Shown piece after piece: positions 28,358-36,392 of a stretch of 64,000 nt of DNA. Source of the DNA: Bacteroidetes bacterium GWE2_42_24 (GTDB taxonomy: Bacteria > Bacteroidota > Bacteroidia > Bacteroidales > TTA-H9). Below the pieces are notes generated by a model. That model was not told the origin of the DNA, searched no databases, and saw only the letters and a list, made by a program, of their open reading frames with translations. The position numbers were made by a program, and so were the translations under genes. The stretch lies in assembly GCA_001768515.1 (NCBI GenBank), contig MEOA01000003.1, positions 186,001 through 250,000 of the forward strand, given 5' to 3'. Position 1 is the stretch's first letter. Every line of letters begins with the position of its first letter.

Positions 28358-30628
28358 ATGTTGTTTGACCTTAGCATGATTCGGGAAGTGTATAATTCAT
28401 TCCCCGCGAAAGTAGAAGCAGCCCGCGGGTTGCTCGGACGTGAACTCTCCCTGACCGAAAAGATTCTTTATGCTCACCTTGACCAGAAAACACCCGGGAA
28501 TCCATTTGCCAGAGGTGTATCGTATGTTGATTTTCATCCTGATCGTGTTGCCATGCAGGATGCCACCGCCCAGATGGCGTTGCTGCAGTTTATGCAGGCA
28601 GGCAAGAGCAGCGTGAGCGTCCCGTCAACTGTGCATTGTGATCATCTGATTCAGGCGAAAACCGGAGCCACTGAAGACCTTAAGACTGCTGTTGAGACCA
28701 ATCGTGAGGTCTACGATTTTCTGGCAACGGTATCAAATAAATATGGTATTGGTTTCTGGAAGCCCGGTGCCGGAATTATTCACCAGGTAGTGCTCGAGAA
28801 TTATGCCTTCCCGGGTGGAATGATGATAGGAACTGATAGTCATACTGTGAATGCAGGCGGCCTTGGAATGATAGCCATTGGCGTTGGAGGAGCCGATGCA
28901 GTGGATGTTATGGCCGGAATGCCATGGGAGTTGAAATTTCCACGGCTGATTGGCGTCAGGCTTACAGGCAGGCTCAGTGGATGGGCTTCCGCGAAAGATG
29001 TTATACTAAAGGTAGCAGGATTGCTTACTGTTAAAGGTGGCACGGGTGCTATTCTTGAATACTTTGGCGAGGGTGCCCGCAGTATTTCTGCAACAGGCAA
29101 AGGAACCATCTGTAATATGGGTGCTGAAATTGGTGCAACAACTTCTGTATTTGGTTATGATAAATCGATGGCTGATTACCTGCGTAGTACCGATCGTCAG
29201 GCCGTAGCCGATGCCGCTGATAAGATTGCAGCCCACCTTACGGGTGATGCTGATGTCTATGAACATCCTGAAAACTATTTCGATCAACTGATAGAGATCA
29301 ACCTCTCGGAGCTGGAGCCCTATATCAATGGCCCATTCACCCCAGATCTGGCGACACCTTTGTCAAAATTTGCCGAAGCAGTCAGAAAGAATAATTGGCC
29401 TTCCACTCTTAGTGCCGGACTGATTGGTTCCTGCACAAATAGTTCTTATGAGGACATTGCACGGGCTGCATCGGTAGCTTCACAGGCGAATGCAATGGGA
29501 CTGAAGGCCCGGGCTGAATTTACCATTACTCCTGGTTCGGAGCAGGTGCGCTATACGGTGGAAAGAGATAGTTTGCTCGATGCGTTCGAAAAAATAGGAG
29601 GCACTGTACTGGCCAATGCTTGTGGCCCCTGCATTGGACAATGGGCCCGGCATGGTGCCGAGAAACAGGAACGTAATTCAATCATGACTTCCTTTAATCG
29701 CAATTTTGCCAAACGTAACGATGGAAATCCAAATACCCATGGTTTCGTTGCTTCACCTGAAATTGTTACCGCTTTTGCAATTGCCGGTGATCTAACTTTC
29801 AATCCGGTTACTGATTCAATATTCACAACCGATGGCCGTAGTCTGAAGCTGTCAGAGCCCAGTGGTATCGATCTGCCTGTCAGGGGATTCGCGGTGGATG
29901 ATAATGGCTATCAGGCGCCTGCCGCCGATGGTAGCCATGTAACGATAAGCGTAAAGCCTGATTCCAACCGGCTTCAACTGTTGGAAGCATTTCCGGCCTG
30001 GAATGGTGATGATATGGAAAACCTTCCCTTGCTGATCAAAGCAACCGGGAAATGTACCACGGATCACATCTCAATGGCTGGCCCCTGGCTCCGTTACAGG
30101 GGACATCTCGAGAACATCTCAGGCAACATGCTGATTGGTGCAGTCAATGCCTTCACCGGACAAATCAACTCGGTAAAGAACAATCTTACAGGTGATTATC
30201 TGCCTGTTCCCGATGCTGCTCGTGCCTATAAAGCTGCAGGCATTGGCTCATTGGTTGTAGGCGATGAAAATTATGGAGAAGGCTCATCGCGTGAACATGC
30301 AGCAATGGAGCCCCGTTTTCTGGGAGTAAAGGCTGTACTGGTTCGTTCGTTTGCCCGCATTCACGAAACCAACCTCAAGAAGCAGGGGATGTTAGCCATC
30401 ACTTTTGCCAGGCGTGAAGATTATGACCTGATTCGTGAAGATGATCGAATCGATATTAAGGGATTGACAACATTTAAGCCTGGTAAACAGCTAACTGTGG
30501 TACTTCATCATGCCGACGGCTCCTCGGATCAGTTCTCCGTTAATCACACTTATAACCAGAGTCAGATTGAATGGTTTAAAGCAGGCAGCGCGCTTAACCT
30601 GATTAAAATGAAAGAAGCCGGAGCATAA
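28358..30628 (+). CDS. acn: Aconitate hydratase
   Basis: 756 aa from the ATG at 28358; size and sequence match the mitochondrial-type aconitase rather than AcnB. Cluster-ligand cysteines are visible in [10 protein letters not shown] and ACGPCIG, and swivel-domain substrate residues lie in [15 protein letters not shown]. It isomerises citrate and isocitrate in the TCA cycle using a 4Fe-4S cluster. No citrate synthase or isocitrate dehydrogenase is adjacent. A hairpin terminator follows. Confidence 0.95.
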   Translation: MLFDLSMIREVYNSFPAKVEAARGLLGRELSLTEKILYAHLDQKTPGNPFARGVSYVDFHPDRVAMQDATAQMALLQFMQAGKSSVSVPSTVHCDHLIQAKTGATEDLKTAVETNREVYDFLATVSNKYGIGFWKPGAGIIHQVVLENYAFPGGMMIGTDSHTVNAGGLGMIAIGVGGADAVDVMAGMPWELKFPRLIGVRLTGRLSGWASAKDVILKVAGLLTVKGGTGAILEYFGEGARSISATGKGTICNMGAEIGATTSVFGYDKSMADYLRSTDRQAVADAADKIAAHLTGDADVYEHPENYFDQLIEINLSELEPYINGPFTPDLATPLSKFAEAVRKNNWPSTLSAGLIGSCTNSSYEDIARAASVASQANAMGLKARAEFTITPGSEQVRYTVERDSLLDAFEKIGGTVLANACGPCIGQWARHGAEKQERNSIMTSFNRNFAKRNDGNPNTHGFVASPEIVTAFAIAGDLTFNPVTDSIFTTDGRSLKLSEPSGIDLPVRGFAVDDNGYQAPAADGSHVTISVKPDSNRLQLLEAFPAWNGDDMENLPLLIKATGKCTTDHISMAGPWLRYRGHLENISGNMLIGAVNAFTGQINSVKNNLTGDYLPVPDAARAYKAAGIGSLVVGDENYGEGSSREHAAMEPRFLGVKAVLVRSFARIHETNLKKQGMLAITFARREDYDLIREDDRIDIKGLTTFKPGKQLTVVLHHADGSSDQFSVNHTYNQSQIEWFKAGSALNLIKMKEAGA

Positions 30629-30650
30629 TCCCTCCTGTGGTCCAGTTTAT

Positions 30651-30686
30651 ACCCTGGTTACGCTTATGTAGCCGGGGTTTAGTTTT
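30651..30686 (+). terminator. Terminator after aconitase
   Basis: ACCCTGGTTA (30651-30660) pairs with TAGCCGGGGT (30669-30678), ten pairs with two G-U, then a T-rich tail. Confidence 0.65.
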
Positions 30687-30850
30687 GCCGGTGAGCCGTT
30701 TCGTTATTGCCCCGGCATCAGGACGTGGACTGTTGGTCAGGATTATGAATCGAATACCAAATTAACCTGTTTATAGTTAATACGCGTTATGCTCCGGTTT
30801 AATTCCGCTTTGACCAGGTATTTCAAAGATGCAAATTATCATATTATGGC

Positions 30851-30858
30851 TATCTTTG
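30851..30858 (+). promoter_or_regulatory. -7 promoter motif upstream of the TerC-like gene
   Basis: TATCTTTG matches the consensus. It predicts an unusually long leader of about 120 bases containing a GGAACC/GGTTTC hairpin (30881-30898). No clear -33 element. Confidence 0.4.
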
Positions 30859-30982
30859 CGGGCTTTCGCGGAGGTCAAGCGGAACCCCGTGAGGTTTCAT
30901 CTTTATTCTTTTTTGTTTTTGAATAGGGGAGAAAGTTTAAAACATTCTCTGAGGATCATAATTGTTAAATTTTAATATTTAT

Positions 30983-31909
30983 ATGCAAACTCCGATTTTA
31001 TTTTGGATTCTGTTTAATCTTTTTATACTGTTAATGCTGGCACTTGATCTGGGTGTTTTTCACCGGAATTCTCATGAGGTTAAGGTAAAGGAAGCCCTGA
31101 CATGGACCCTGGTCTGGGTAGTGCTGGCACTTCTTTTCAATGGTTTAATCTACTATTGGCGCGGGCCACAGCAGGCGCTGGAGTTTTTCACAGGCTACCT
31201 TGTTGAAAAAGCACTCAGTGTCGACAACATTTTTATCTTTATCATGGTGTTTGGGTATTTTCAGGTGCCGGCCCGTTATCAGCACAAGATACTGTTCTGG
31301 GGCATACTCGGTGCATTGGTAATGAGGGTTATCTTCATCTTCGCAGGTGTAGCGCTCATCGAGAAGTTCCATTTCACCATTTATGTTTTTGGTGCCTTGT
31401 TGATATATACAGGTTTCAAGATGTTGGGTCACAGTAATGTGAAGATTGAACCCGATAAGAATCCGGTAATTCGTTTTGCAAAGAAACTTTTTCCAATCAC
31501 GCATGGATTGCATGATGACAAATTTTTCGTGAGACAGGAAGGAAAACGTTTTGCCACACCGTTATTTCTGGTGTTGGTTTTGATAGAGACCACCGACCTG
31601 ATCTTTGCGGTTGATAGCATCCCTGCTATACTGGCCATTACGCAGGATCAGTTTATTGTTTATACGTCGAATGTGTTTGCCATCATGGGGCTGCGCTCGC
31701 TCTATTTTGCAATCGCCGGTGTGATTCAGCGATTCTGGCTGCTCAATTATGGTTTGGCTGTTGTACTGGCTTTCGTGGGTGTGAAAATGTTGATTGTCGA
31801 TGTTTACGGGATTCCGATTGAATGGTCCTTGTTGTTTATTGCAGCAGTTATCGCTATCAGCGTTATTCTCTCACTGAAGATACCACAGCCTGCCGATAAG
31901 CACGAGTAA
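30983..31909 (+). CDS. TerC family integral membrane protein (Alx type)
   Basis: 308 aa from the ATG at 30983; a TTG seven codons earlier is less likely. It has about nine membrane segments. Hallmarks are LALDLGVFH in the first segment, LVEKALSVDNIFIF in the third and LVLIETTDLIFAVDSIPAI later, with the acidic residues proposed to bind metal ions. Family members are linked to manganese export, pH response or tellurite resistance. It stands alone behind a possible structured leader. Confidence 0.9.
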   Translation: MQTPILFWILFNLFILLMLALDLGVFHRNSHEVKVKEALTWTLVWVVLALLFNGLIYYWRGPQQALEFFTGYLVEKALSVDNIFIFIMVFGYFQVPARYQHKILFWGILGALVMRVIFIFAGVALIEKFHFTIYVFGALLIYTGFKMLGHSNVKIEPDKNPVIRFAKKLFPITHGLHDDKFFVRQEGKRFATPLFLVLVLIETTDLIFAVDSIPAILAITQDQFIVYTSNVFAIMGLRSLYFAIAGVIQRFWLLNYGLAVVLAFVGVKMLIVDVYGIPIEWSLLFIAAVIAISVILSLKIPQPADKHE

Positions 31910-32044
31910 CCCTCATTTCGGTTCCGCCTTCAGGGGATCAATTGTTTATGTGAGTTTCGATGACCTTTCCGGCTTATGGCGCCTCGCCTCTGGTAGAGTA
32001 AAAGAACAACTTTTATACTTGCGAAAAGTGGTATAATTGTTTCG

Positions 32045-32073
32045 TTGTTGCTCTAGTGGATGTTGTATCTTTG
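32045..32073 (+). promoter_or_regulatory. Promoter of the patatin-like gene
   Basis: TTG (32045-32047) and TATCTTTG (32066-32073) are separated by 18 bp. The leader to the ATG at 32138 would be about 58 bases. Confidence 0.5.
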
Positions 32074-32137
32074 AAGTATTGATGAAAATTGTATTTTCAG
32101 AGACGAACCCTGATGACGATTTTGAATCACCCTGAGT

Positions 32138-33031
32138 ATGAAAAAGAAGGTATCATTAGTGTTATCGGGTGGGGGAGCCAGAGGAATAGCCCACATAGGT
32201 GTAATTGAGGAGCTTGAGAAAGAGGGATTTGATATTTTCTCTGTTTCGGGCACGTCAATGGGTGCCTTAATTGGGGGTGTCTATGCTCTGGGAAAGATGG
32301 AAGCATGCAAAAACTGGCTGTTTACCCTCGACAAGATCAAGGTTTTTAATCTGGTTGACTTTACGCTTAGTACGCAGGGGTTGGTGAAAGGCGACAAGGT
32401 ATTGAATAAAATGAAATACTTTATTCCCGATGCAAATATTGAGGATCTGCCGATTTTCTACACCGCCGTTGCTGCTGATATCATCAATAAGGAAGAAGTT
32501 GCTTTTACCAGAGGAAGTGTATTTGAGGCAATCAGGGCGTCTATGGCAATTCCAACAGTGTTTACTCCTGTGAAGACAGAAACAGGGTTGCTTGTTGATG
32601 GGGGTGTGCTGAACAACATCCCCGTAAACCATGCCTTACGTCGTCCTGATGATCTGCTTGTTGTTGTAAATGTTAATGCTGATATCCCTGTTGAAAGGCC
32701 AAAAAGTTCAAAGCGAGAGCTTGAAGAAAAGCATTCGGTTTATCAGAAGAAGATCAGAGAGTTTTATGGACAATTACAAAAAATCAATCCTTTGTCCAGC
32801 CCTGGTGAAAGCATCGGCTATTTTAACCTGATTACCAAAACGCTTAGCCTTATGACTTATCACATGTCGCAAATGGCCCTTGAACGATATAGCCCTGACA
32901 TTCTGATCAACATCTCCAGAGATTCATGTGGTACTTATGACTTCTTTAAGGCAGAGGAATTGGTGGTAATCGGGAGATTAGCTGCGAAAAAGAGTCTTGG
33001 AAACTATTACAATAGTTTGAAAGAGCGCTAG
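32138..33031 (+). CDS. Patatin-like phospholipase, RssA/YchK type
   Basis: 297 aa, cytoplasmic, no signal. Oxyanion loop GGGARG at 11-16, nucleophile GTSMG with Ser40, catalytic Asp154 in VDGGVLNNIPV: a complete Ser-Asp dyad. The family hydrolyses acyl lipids. It is monocistronic with its own promoter. The Lys/Glu-rich C-terminal third is not recognised. Confidence 0.88.
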   Translation: MKKKVSLVLSGGGARGIAHIGVIEELEKEGFDIFSVSGTSMGALIGGVYALGKMEACKNWLFTLDKIKVFNLVDFTLSTQGLVKGDKVLNKMKYFIPDANIEDLPIFYTAVAADIINKEEVAFTRGSVFEAIRASMAIPTVFTPVKTETGLLVDGGVLNNIPVNHALRRPDDLLVVVNVNADIPVERPKSSKRELEEKHSVYQKKIREFYGQLQKINPLSSPGESIGYFNLITKTLSLMTYHMSQMALERYSPDILINISRDSCGTYDFFKAEELVVIGRLAAKKSLGNYYNSLKER

Positions 33032-33432
33032 AATACCTTTGTGTTGTGATTTATAGAGCAGTAACCTGTTTCAGGCTTTCAGGTACCTAGATATAAGCTC
33101 CGTTGTTGAGAGGATACTGTAAGCATAGAGAATCAAAAATGACCAGAGTCTCGCGATTTGCCTTTTATCCTGATACAGAGTTATTGTATGTCGACAAATT
33201 GAATGGGGCGACGCCGGCGGGTTTCATTTCAATCATGATGTGGTGAGTTGAAGCGCAATCTTGAAGGCCGGGAACTCGTGGTTTAGTCAGGGCAGGATTC
33301 ATTTTACTATTTCTTTGATGGCCAATTTTAGTAAATATTATATATTTATTTGTTAATTAATGATTTGTAGTTAAAATGAGAATTGTTTGTGAAGCCTGAA
33401 TTTGAAATGTTATGGGGACTGAAGGGTTGGCA
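33032..33432. other. Gene-free stretch of about 400 bases
   Basis: Lies between converging genes (patatin and the last kinase of the signalling operon). No gene, clear hairpin terminator or repeat found. Confidence 0.5.
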
Positions 33433-35058
33433 TCAGATGAATTTTCTAATGACTGACATCAGTTCTTTTTTGATGATAGGTTTTGGCAGATACTCATCAC
33501 ACCCATTATTCAGCGCAAGCTCGCGGTCACCTGTCTGGGCGTATGCTGTAAGCGCAATGACTGGTAAGTGCGGATTATCCCGTTTGATAAGTCTGGCAGC
33601 CTCAAAGCCATTCATTACAGGCATCTTCATGTCCATTAAAACAAGGTCAATTGCATCATTGCTTCTGCAAATCTCTACAGCTTCTTTGCCATTGGTGACA
33701 TGTATTAGTTTGGCATTTGTAGGTCTTAAAATCATTTCAACCAATAAGTAGTTACTGTTTTCGTCTTCTGCCAGTAATATGGTTTTTGACTGCAAATCGG
33801 GAATTTCTTCTGTCGATTCCCCGGTTATTTTATGGTTTTTTTGGGCGGATGGTTTGCAGGGGATCATAAAGCTGAATTTGGCACCATGACCCAGTGCTGA
33901 TTCCACACCGATAGTTCCTCCCATGAGTTCAACATAAGCCCTGGCGATAGAAAGCCCCAGACCGTTTCCCTGGTAAATCCGATTACGTCCCGGGCTTACC
34001 TGAACGAATCTGTCGAAGATTTTCCGATGGTTTTCTTCCGCGATACCAATGCCGGTATCCTTTACTGCGAAGGCAAGGGTTTCGTTTTCGACTTCACAAC
34101 TGACTTCAATAGATCCTTTGTCTGTAAACTTCACAGCATTATCGAGCAGGTTCCTGATGATTCGTTTAAACTTCGATTCATCCAGGAATCCAATGGGTTG
34201 ATTGGCATCTACCTGGGTTTGAAAGTTGAGAAAGACAGCTTTATCATCAATCAGTGCTTTATATTCATTTTTCAATTCTTTCAGACACTCGGCGATGTTT
34301 AGTTCTTCCATCTTCAGTCGGGCCTGGCCAGCCTCAATGGTTGCAATGCTGAGAATGTCGTCGATAATAGCGAGTAATTGCTGTCCGCTTCGGTTTATTA
34401 TGGTTACAAAATTTAACCTGTCTTCGGCTGTTGGATTCATTTCGTATAACAGATTTGTGAACCCGATAATCCCGTTGAGTGGTGTCCTGATCTCATGACT
34501 CAGATTGTTTAAAAAGGCTGTTTTTAACCGGTCGCTCTCTTCAGCCTTTTCTTTTGCAATTTTCAGCTCATCCAGTGTGAGGTGTAGCTGATCAACCAAC
34601 CTGTTCTTCTCGGCAATCTCGATTCCGAGTGCGGCAGCTTTCTCTTTCAGTGCAATTGTAAGCTTTTGATTTTCCCGCTTGATGTAATAGGATTCCAGCG
34701 CCTGATAGATTACAGGTTTCAATTCTGTTTCATCCCAGGGTTTATTAATGTATTGGTATATTTTTCCTTCATTAACTGCTGAACTCAATGCATCTATATC
34801 GCTGAAGCCGGTTAGCAGTATTCGGTTCGGCTCCGGATTCATGTCGATTACATGTTTCAGAAACTCAATGCCGGTCATTTCAGGCATTCGTTGGTCGGTA
34901 ATTATCAGGTCAATACTCTGTTCCTGGAAAATTTTTAATCCTTCGGCGCCTGAAAGAGCTGTATATACCTCAAATTCATCTTCAAAAGTGTTTTTGAAGA
35001 CACGAAGGTTTATCTCTTCATCATCGACGTACAGAATCCTGTATTTAATTTTTTTCAT
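33433..35058 (-). CDS. Soluble hybrid histidine kinase (REC-HisKA-HATPase-REC)
   Basis: 541 aa with no membrane segment. The N-terminal receiver (about 5-122) has phosphoacceptor Asp55 in TDQRMPE and Lys in INKPW. A coiled coil (about 125-180) leads to HisKA with His188 in SHEIRTPLNG, then the ATPase domain (N-box NLLDNAVKF, G1 DTGIGI, G2 GLGLSIA), then a second receiver with Asp476 in LMDMKMPVMNG and KPI. Last gene of the TonB-YfiR-kinase operon, 81 bases after the previous gene. The N-terminal receiver suggests it is itself controlled by an upstream kinase. No DNA-binding domain. Confidence 0.92.
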   Translation of the reverse strand: MKKIKYRILYVDDEEINLRVFKNTFEDEFEVYTALSGAEGLKIFQEQSIDLIITDQRMPEMTGIEFLKHVIDMNPEPNRILLTGFSDIDALSSAVNEGKIYQYINKPWDETELKPVIYQALESYYIKRENQKLTIALKEKAAALGIEIAEKNRLVDQLHLTLDELKIAKEKAEESDRLKTAFLNNLSHEIRTPLNGIIGFTNLLYEMNPTAEDRLNFVTIINRSGQQLLAIIDDILSIATIEAGQARLKMEELNIAECLKELKNEYKALIDDKAVFLNFQTQVDANQPIGFLDESKFKRIIRNLLDNAVKFTDKGSIEVSCEVENETLAFAVKDTGIGIAEENHRKIFDRFVQVSPGRNRIYQGNGLGLSIARAYVELMGGTIGVESALGHGAKFSFMIPCKPSAQKNHKITGESTEEIPDLQSKTILLAEDENSNYLLVEMILRPTNAKLIHVTNGKEAVEICRSNDAIDLVLMDMKMPVMNGFEAARLIKRDNPHLPVIALTAYAQTGDRELALNNGCDEYLPKPIIKKELMSVIRKFI

Positions 35059-35139
35059 GTGAGATAAGTATTAAGTTAATGTTGAAAAATATGTGATATA
35101 AATAAAGTAGTTGGCTGATCGGTGCTATTTGTGTTCTTG

Positions 35140-36351
35140 TCAACCTTTCACGGGCAGAGTGATAGTGAATGAGGTCCCTTTGTTTTCTTTGCTTTCCACA
35201 AAAATTGTCCCACGATGTTTTTCGATGATGCCGTGTGTAATGGCAAGCCCTAGTCCCATGCCACTTCCGACTGATTTGGTTGTGAAAAAAGGATCAAATA
35301 TTTTTGTCTGAATATCAGACGACATTCCAATTCCTGTATCCCGAATGATGATTCTAATTTGAGATTCTGTCAGTGTAATCTCAATGGTAATGGTTCCTCT
35401 GTCTTCGATGGCATCAACAGCATTATGGATGATGTTTACGAAGGCCTGGGTAAGTTGTCCAGGGTGGCATTTTACCAATGGGAGGTCTTCTTCAAACAAC
35501 CTGATGATTTCGATTCTGTTTTTGTACTTGTTTTTAAGAAGAAGTAGGGCTGCTTCAACCGATTCTTCTATTCTTGCAGGTACTTTTTTTTCTCCGTCGG
35601 AACGGGCAAAAAGCCTTAGTCCCTTTACAATTTCTGTTGTACGTATTGCGCCTGTCTTAACGTCTTCAGCCAGTTCAGGGATTACTTTTAACCGTTTACG
35701 CAGGTGTGACTCTTCAAGAATCTCATCTATTGACTTCACTTTGGACTCATCAGGTAGCCTGGAGGTATCGATCAATTCGTTTATTGCATGATTGAGTGCT
35801 GCAAAATGTTTTATGAGGCTATTAATACCGGCATAGACAAAATTGATCGGGTTGTTTATCTCGTGGGCGATACCTGCCGACAAGACACCCAGCGACGCCA
35901 TCTTCTCCGAAAGCACCAGTTTTGTCTGCACCTGTTTGATTTCAAATAATGCCTTTTCGAGTTCCAGTGTACGACGGCGCAGCAGAAAGTGGGTCTGTAT
36001 GCGGGCTTTTACCTCTTCATCATGGAATGGTTTGGTAATGTAATCAACCCCTCCAGCTTCAAATGCAGTCACTTTGCTGAATGTTTCGGTCAGGGCACTT
36101 ATAAAGATCACCGGAATATCGCGCAGTTCAGGGTTCTCTTTTAGCTTTTTGCAAGTTTCGTAGCCATTCATTTCCGGCATGTGAATATCAAGCAGAATAA
36201 GATCGGGGGGTGAAATGGCTACACTGTTAAGAACCTGCAAACCATTTTTAGCAACCCTGATGGAGTACGCAGCATCTTGTAACATGGTGCTCAGAACTCT
36301 GAGATTGTTCTCGTTGTCATCGGCAATAAGTATGATACCCTGTTGATTCAT
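35140..36351 (-). CDS. Soluble response-regulator/histidine kinase (REC-HisKA-HATPase)
   Basis: 403 aa, no membrane segment. N-terminal receiver (about 6-120) with Asp55 in LDIHMPEMNGYE and KPF. A coiled coil (about 125-150) precedes the dimerisation helix with His163 in SAGIAHEINNPINF, the HPK4-like type, then the ATPase domain (NIIHNAVDAIED, DTGIGM, FDPFFTTKSVGSGMGLGLAI). It starts 41 bases after the CHASE8 kinase stop in the same operon. The receiver fits a role as acceptor from the membrane kinase; this is inferred. Confidence 0.92.
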   Translation of the reverse strand: MNQQGIILIADDNENNLRVLSTMLQDAAYSIRVAKNGLQVLNSVAISPPDLILLDIHMPEMNGYETCKKLKENPELRDIPVIFISALTETFSKVTAFEAGGVDYITKPFHDEEVKARIQTHFLLRRRTLELEKALFEIKQVQTKLVLSEKMASLGVLSAGIAHEINNPINFVYAGINSLIKHFAALNHAINELIDTSRLPDESKVKSIDEILEESHLRKRLKVIPELAEDVKTGAIRTTEIVKGLRLFARSDGEKKVPARIEESVEAALLLLKNKYKNRIEIIRLFEEDLPLVKCHPGQLTQAFVNIIHNAVDAIEDRGTITIEITLTESQIRIIIRDTGIGMSSDIQTKIFDPFFTTKSVGSGMGLGLAITHGIIEKHRGTIFVESKENKGTSFTITLPVKG

Positions 36352-36392
36352 GTCCTAAGGTTTTTGTAAATGGTTTGGAGGCCTTATTGATT

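Larger units (their letters stand above)
30629..30982 (+). other. Gene-free stretch holding the acn terminator and a TerC leader
   Basis: No gene is seen. The left part holds the acn terminator. The right part, from the TATCTTTG motif, is a probable leader with a 6-bp hairpin at 30881-30898 and a possible GAGAA/TTCTC stem near 30929-30949. TerC-type genes are often under manganese riboswitch control elsewhere, but the known yybP-ykoY core is not recognisable here. Confidence 0.45.

Noticed and set aside
30859..30982. yybP-ykoY manganese riboswitch before the TerC-type gene
   Set aside because: The conserved loops of that riboswitch are not recognisable; only an unspecific hairpin is seen.
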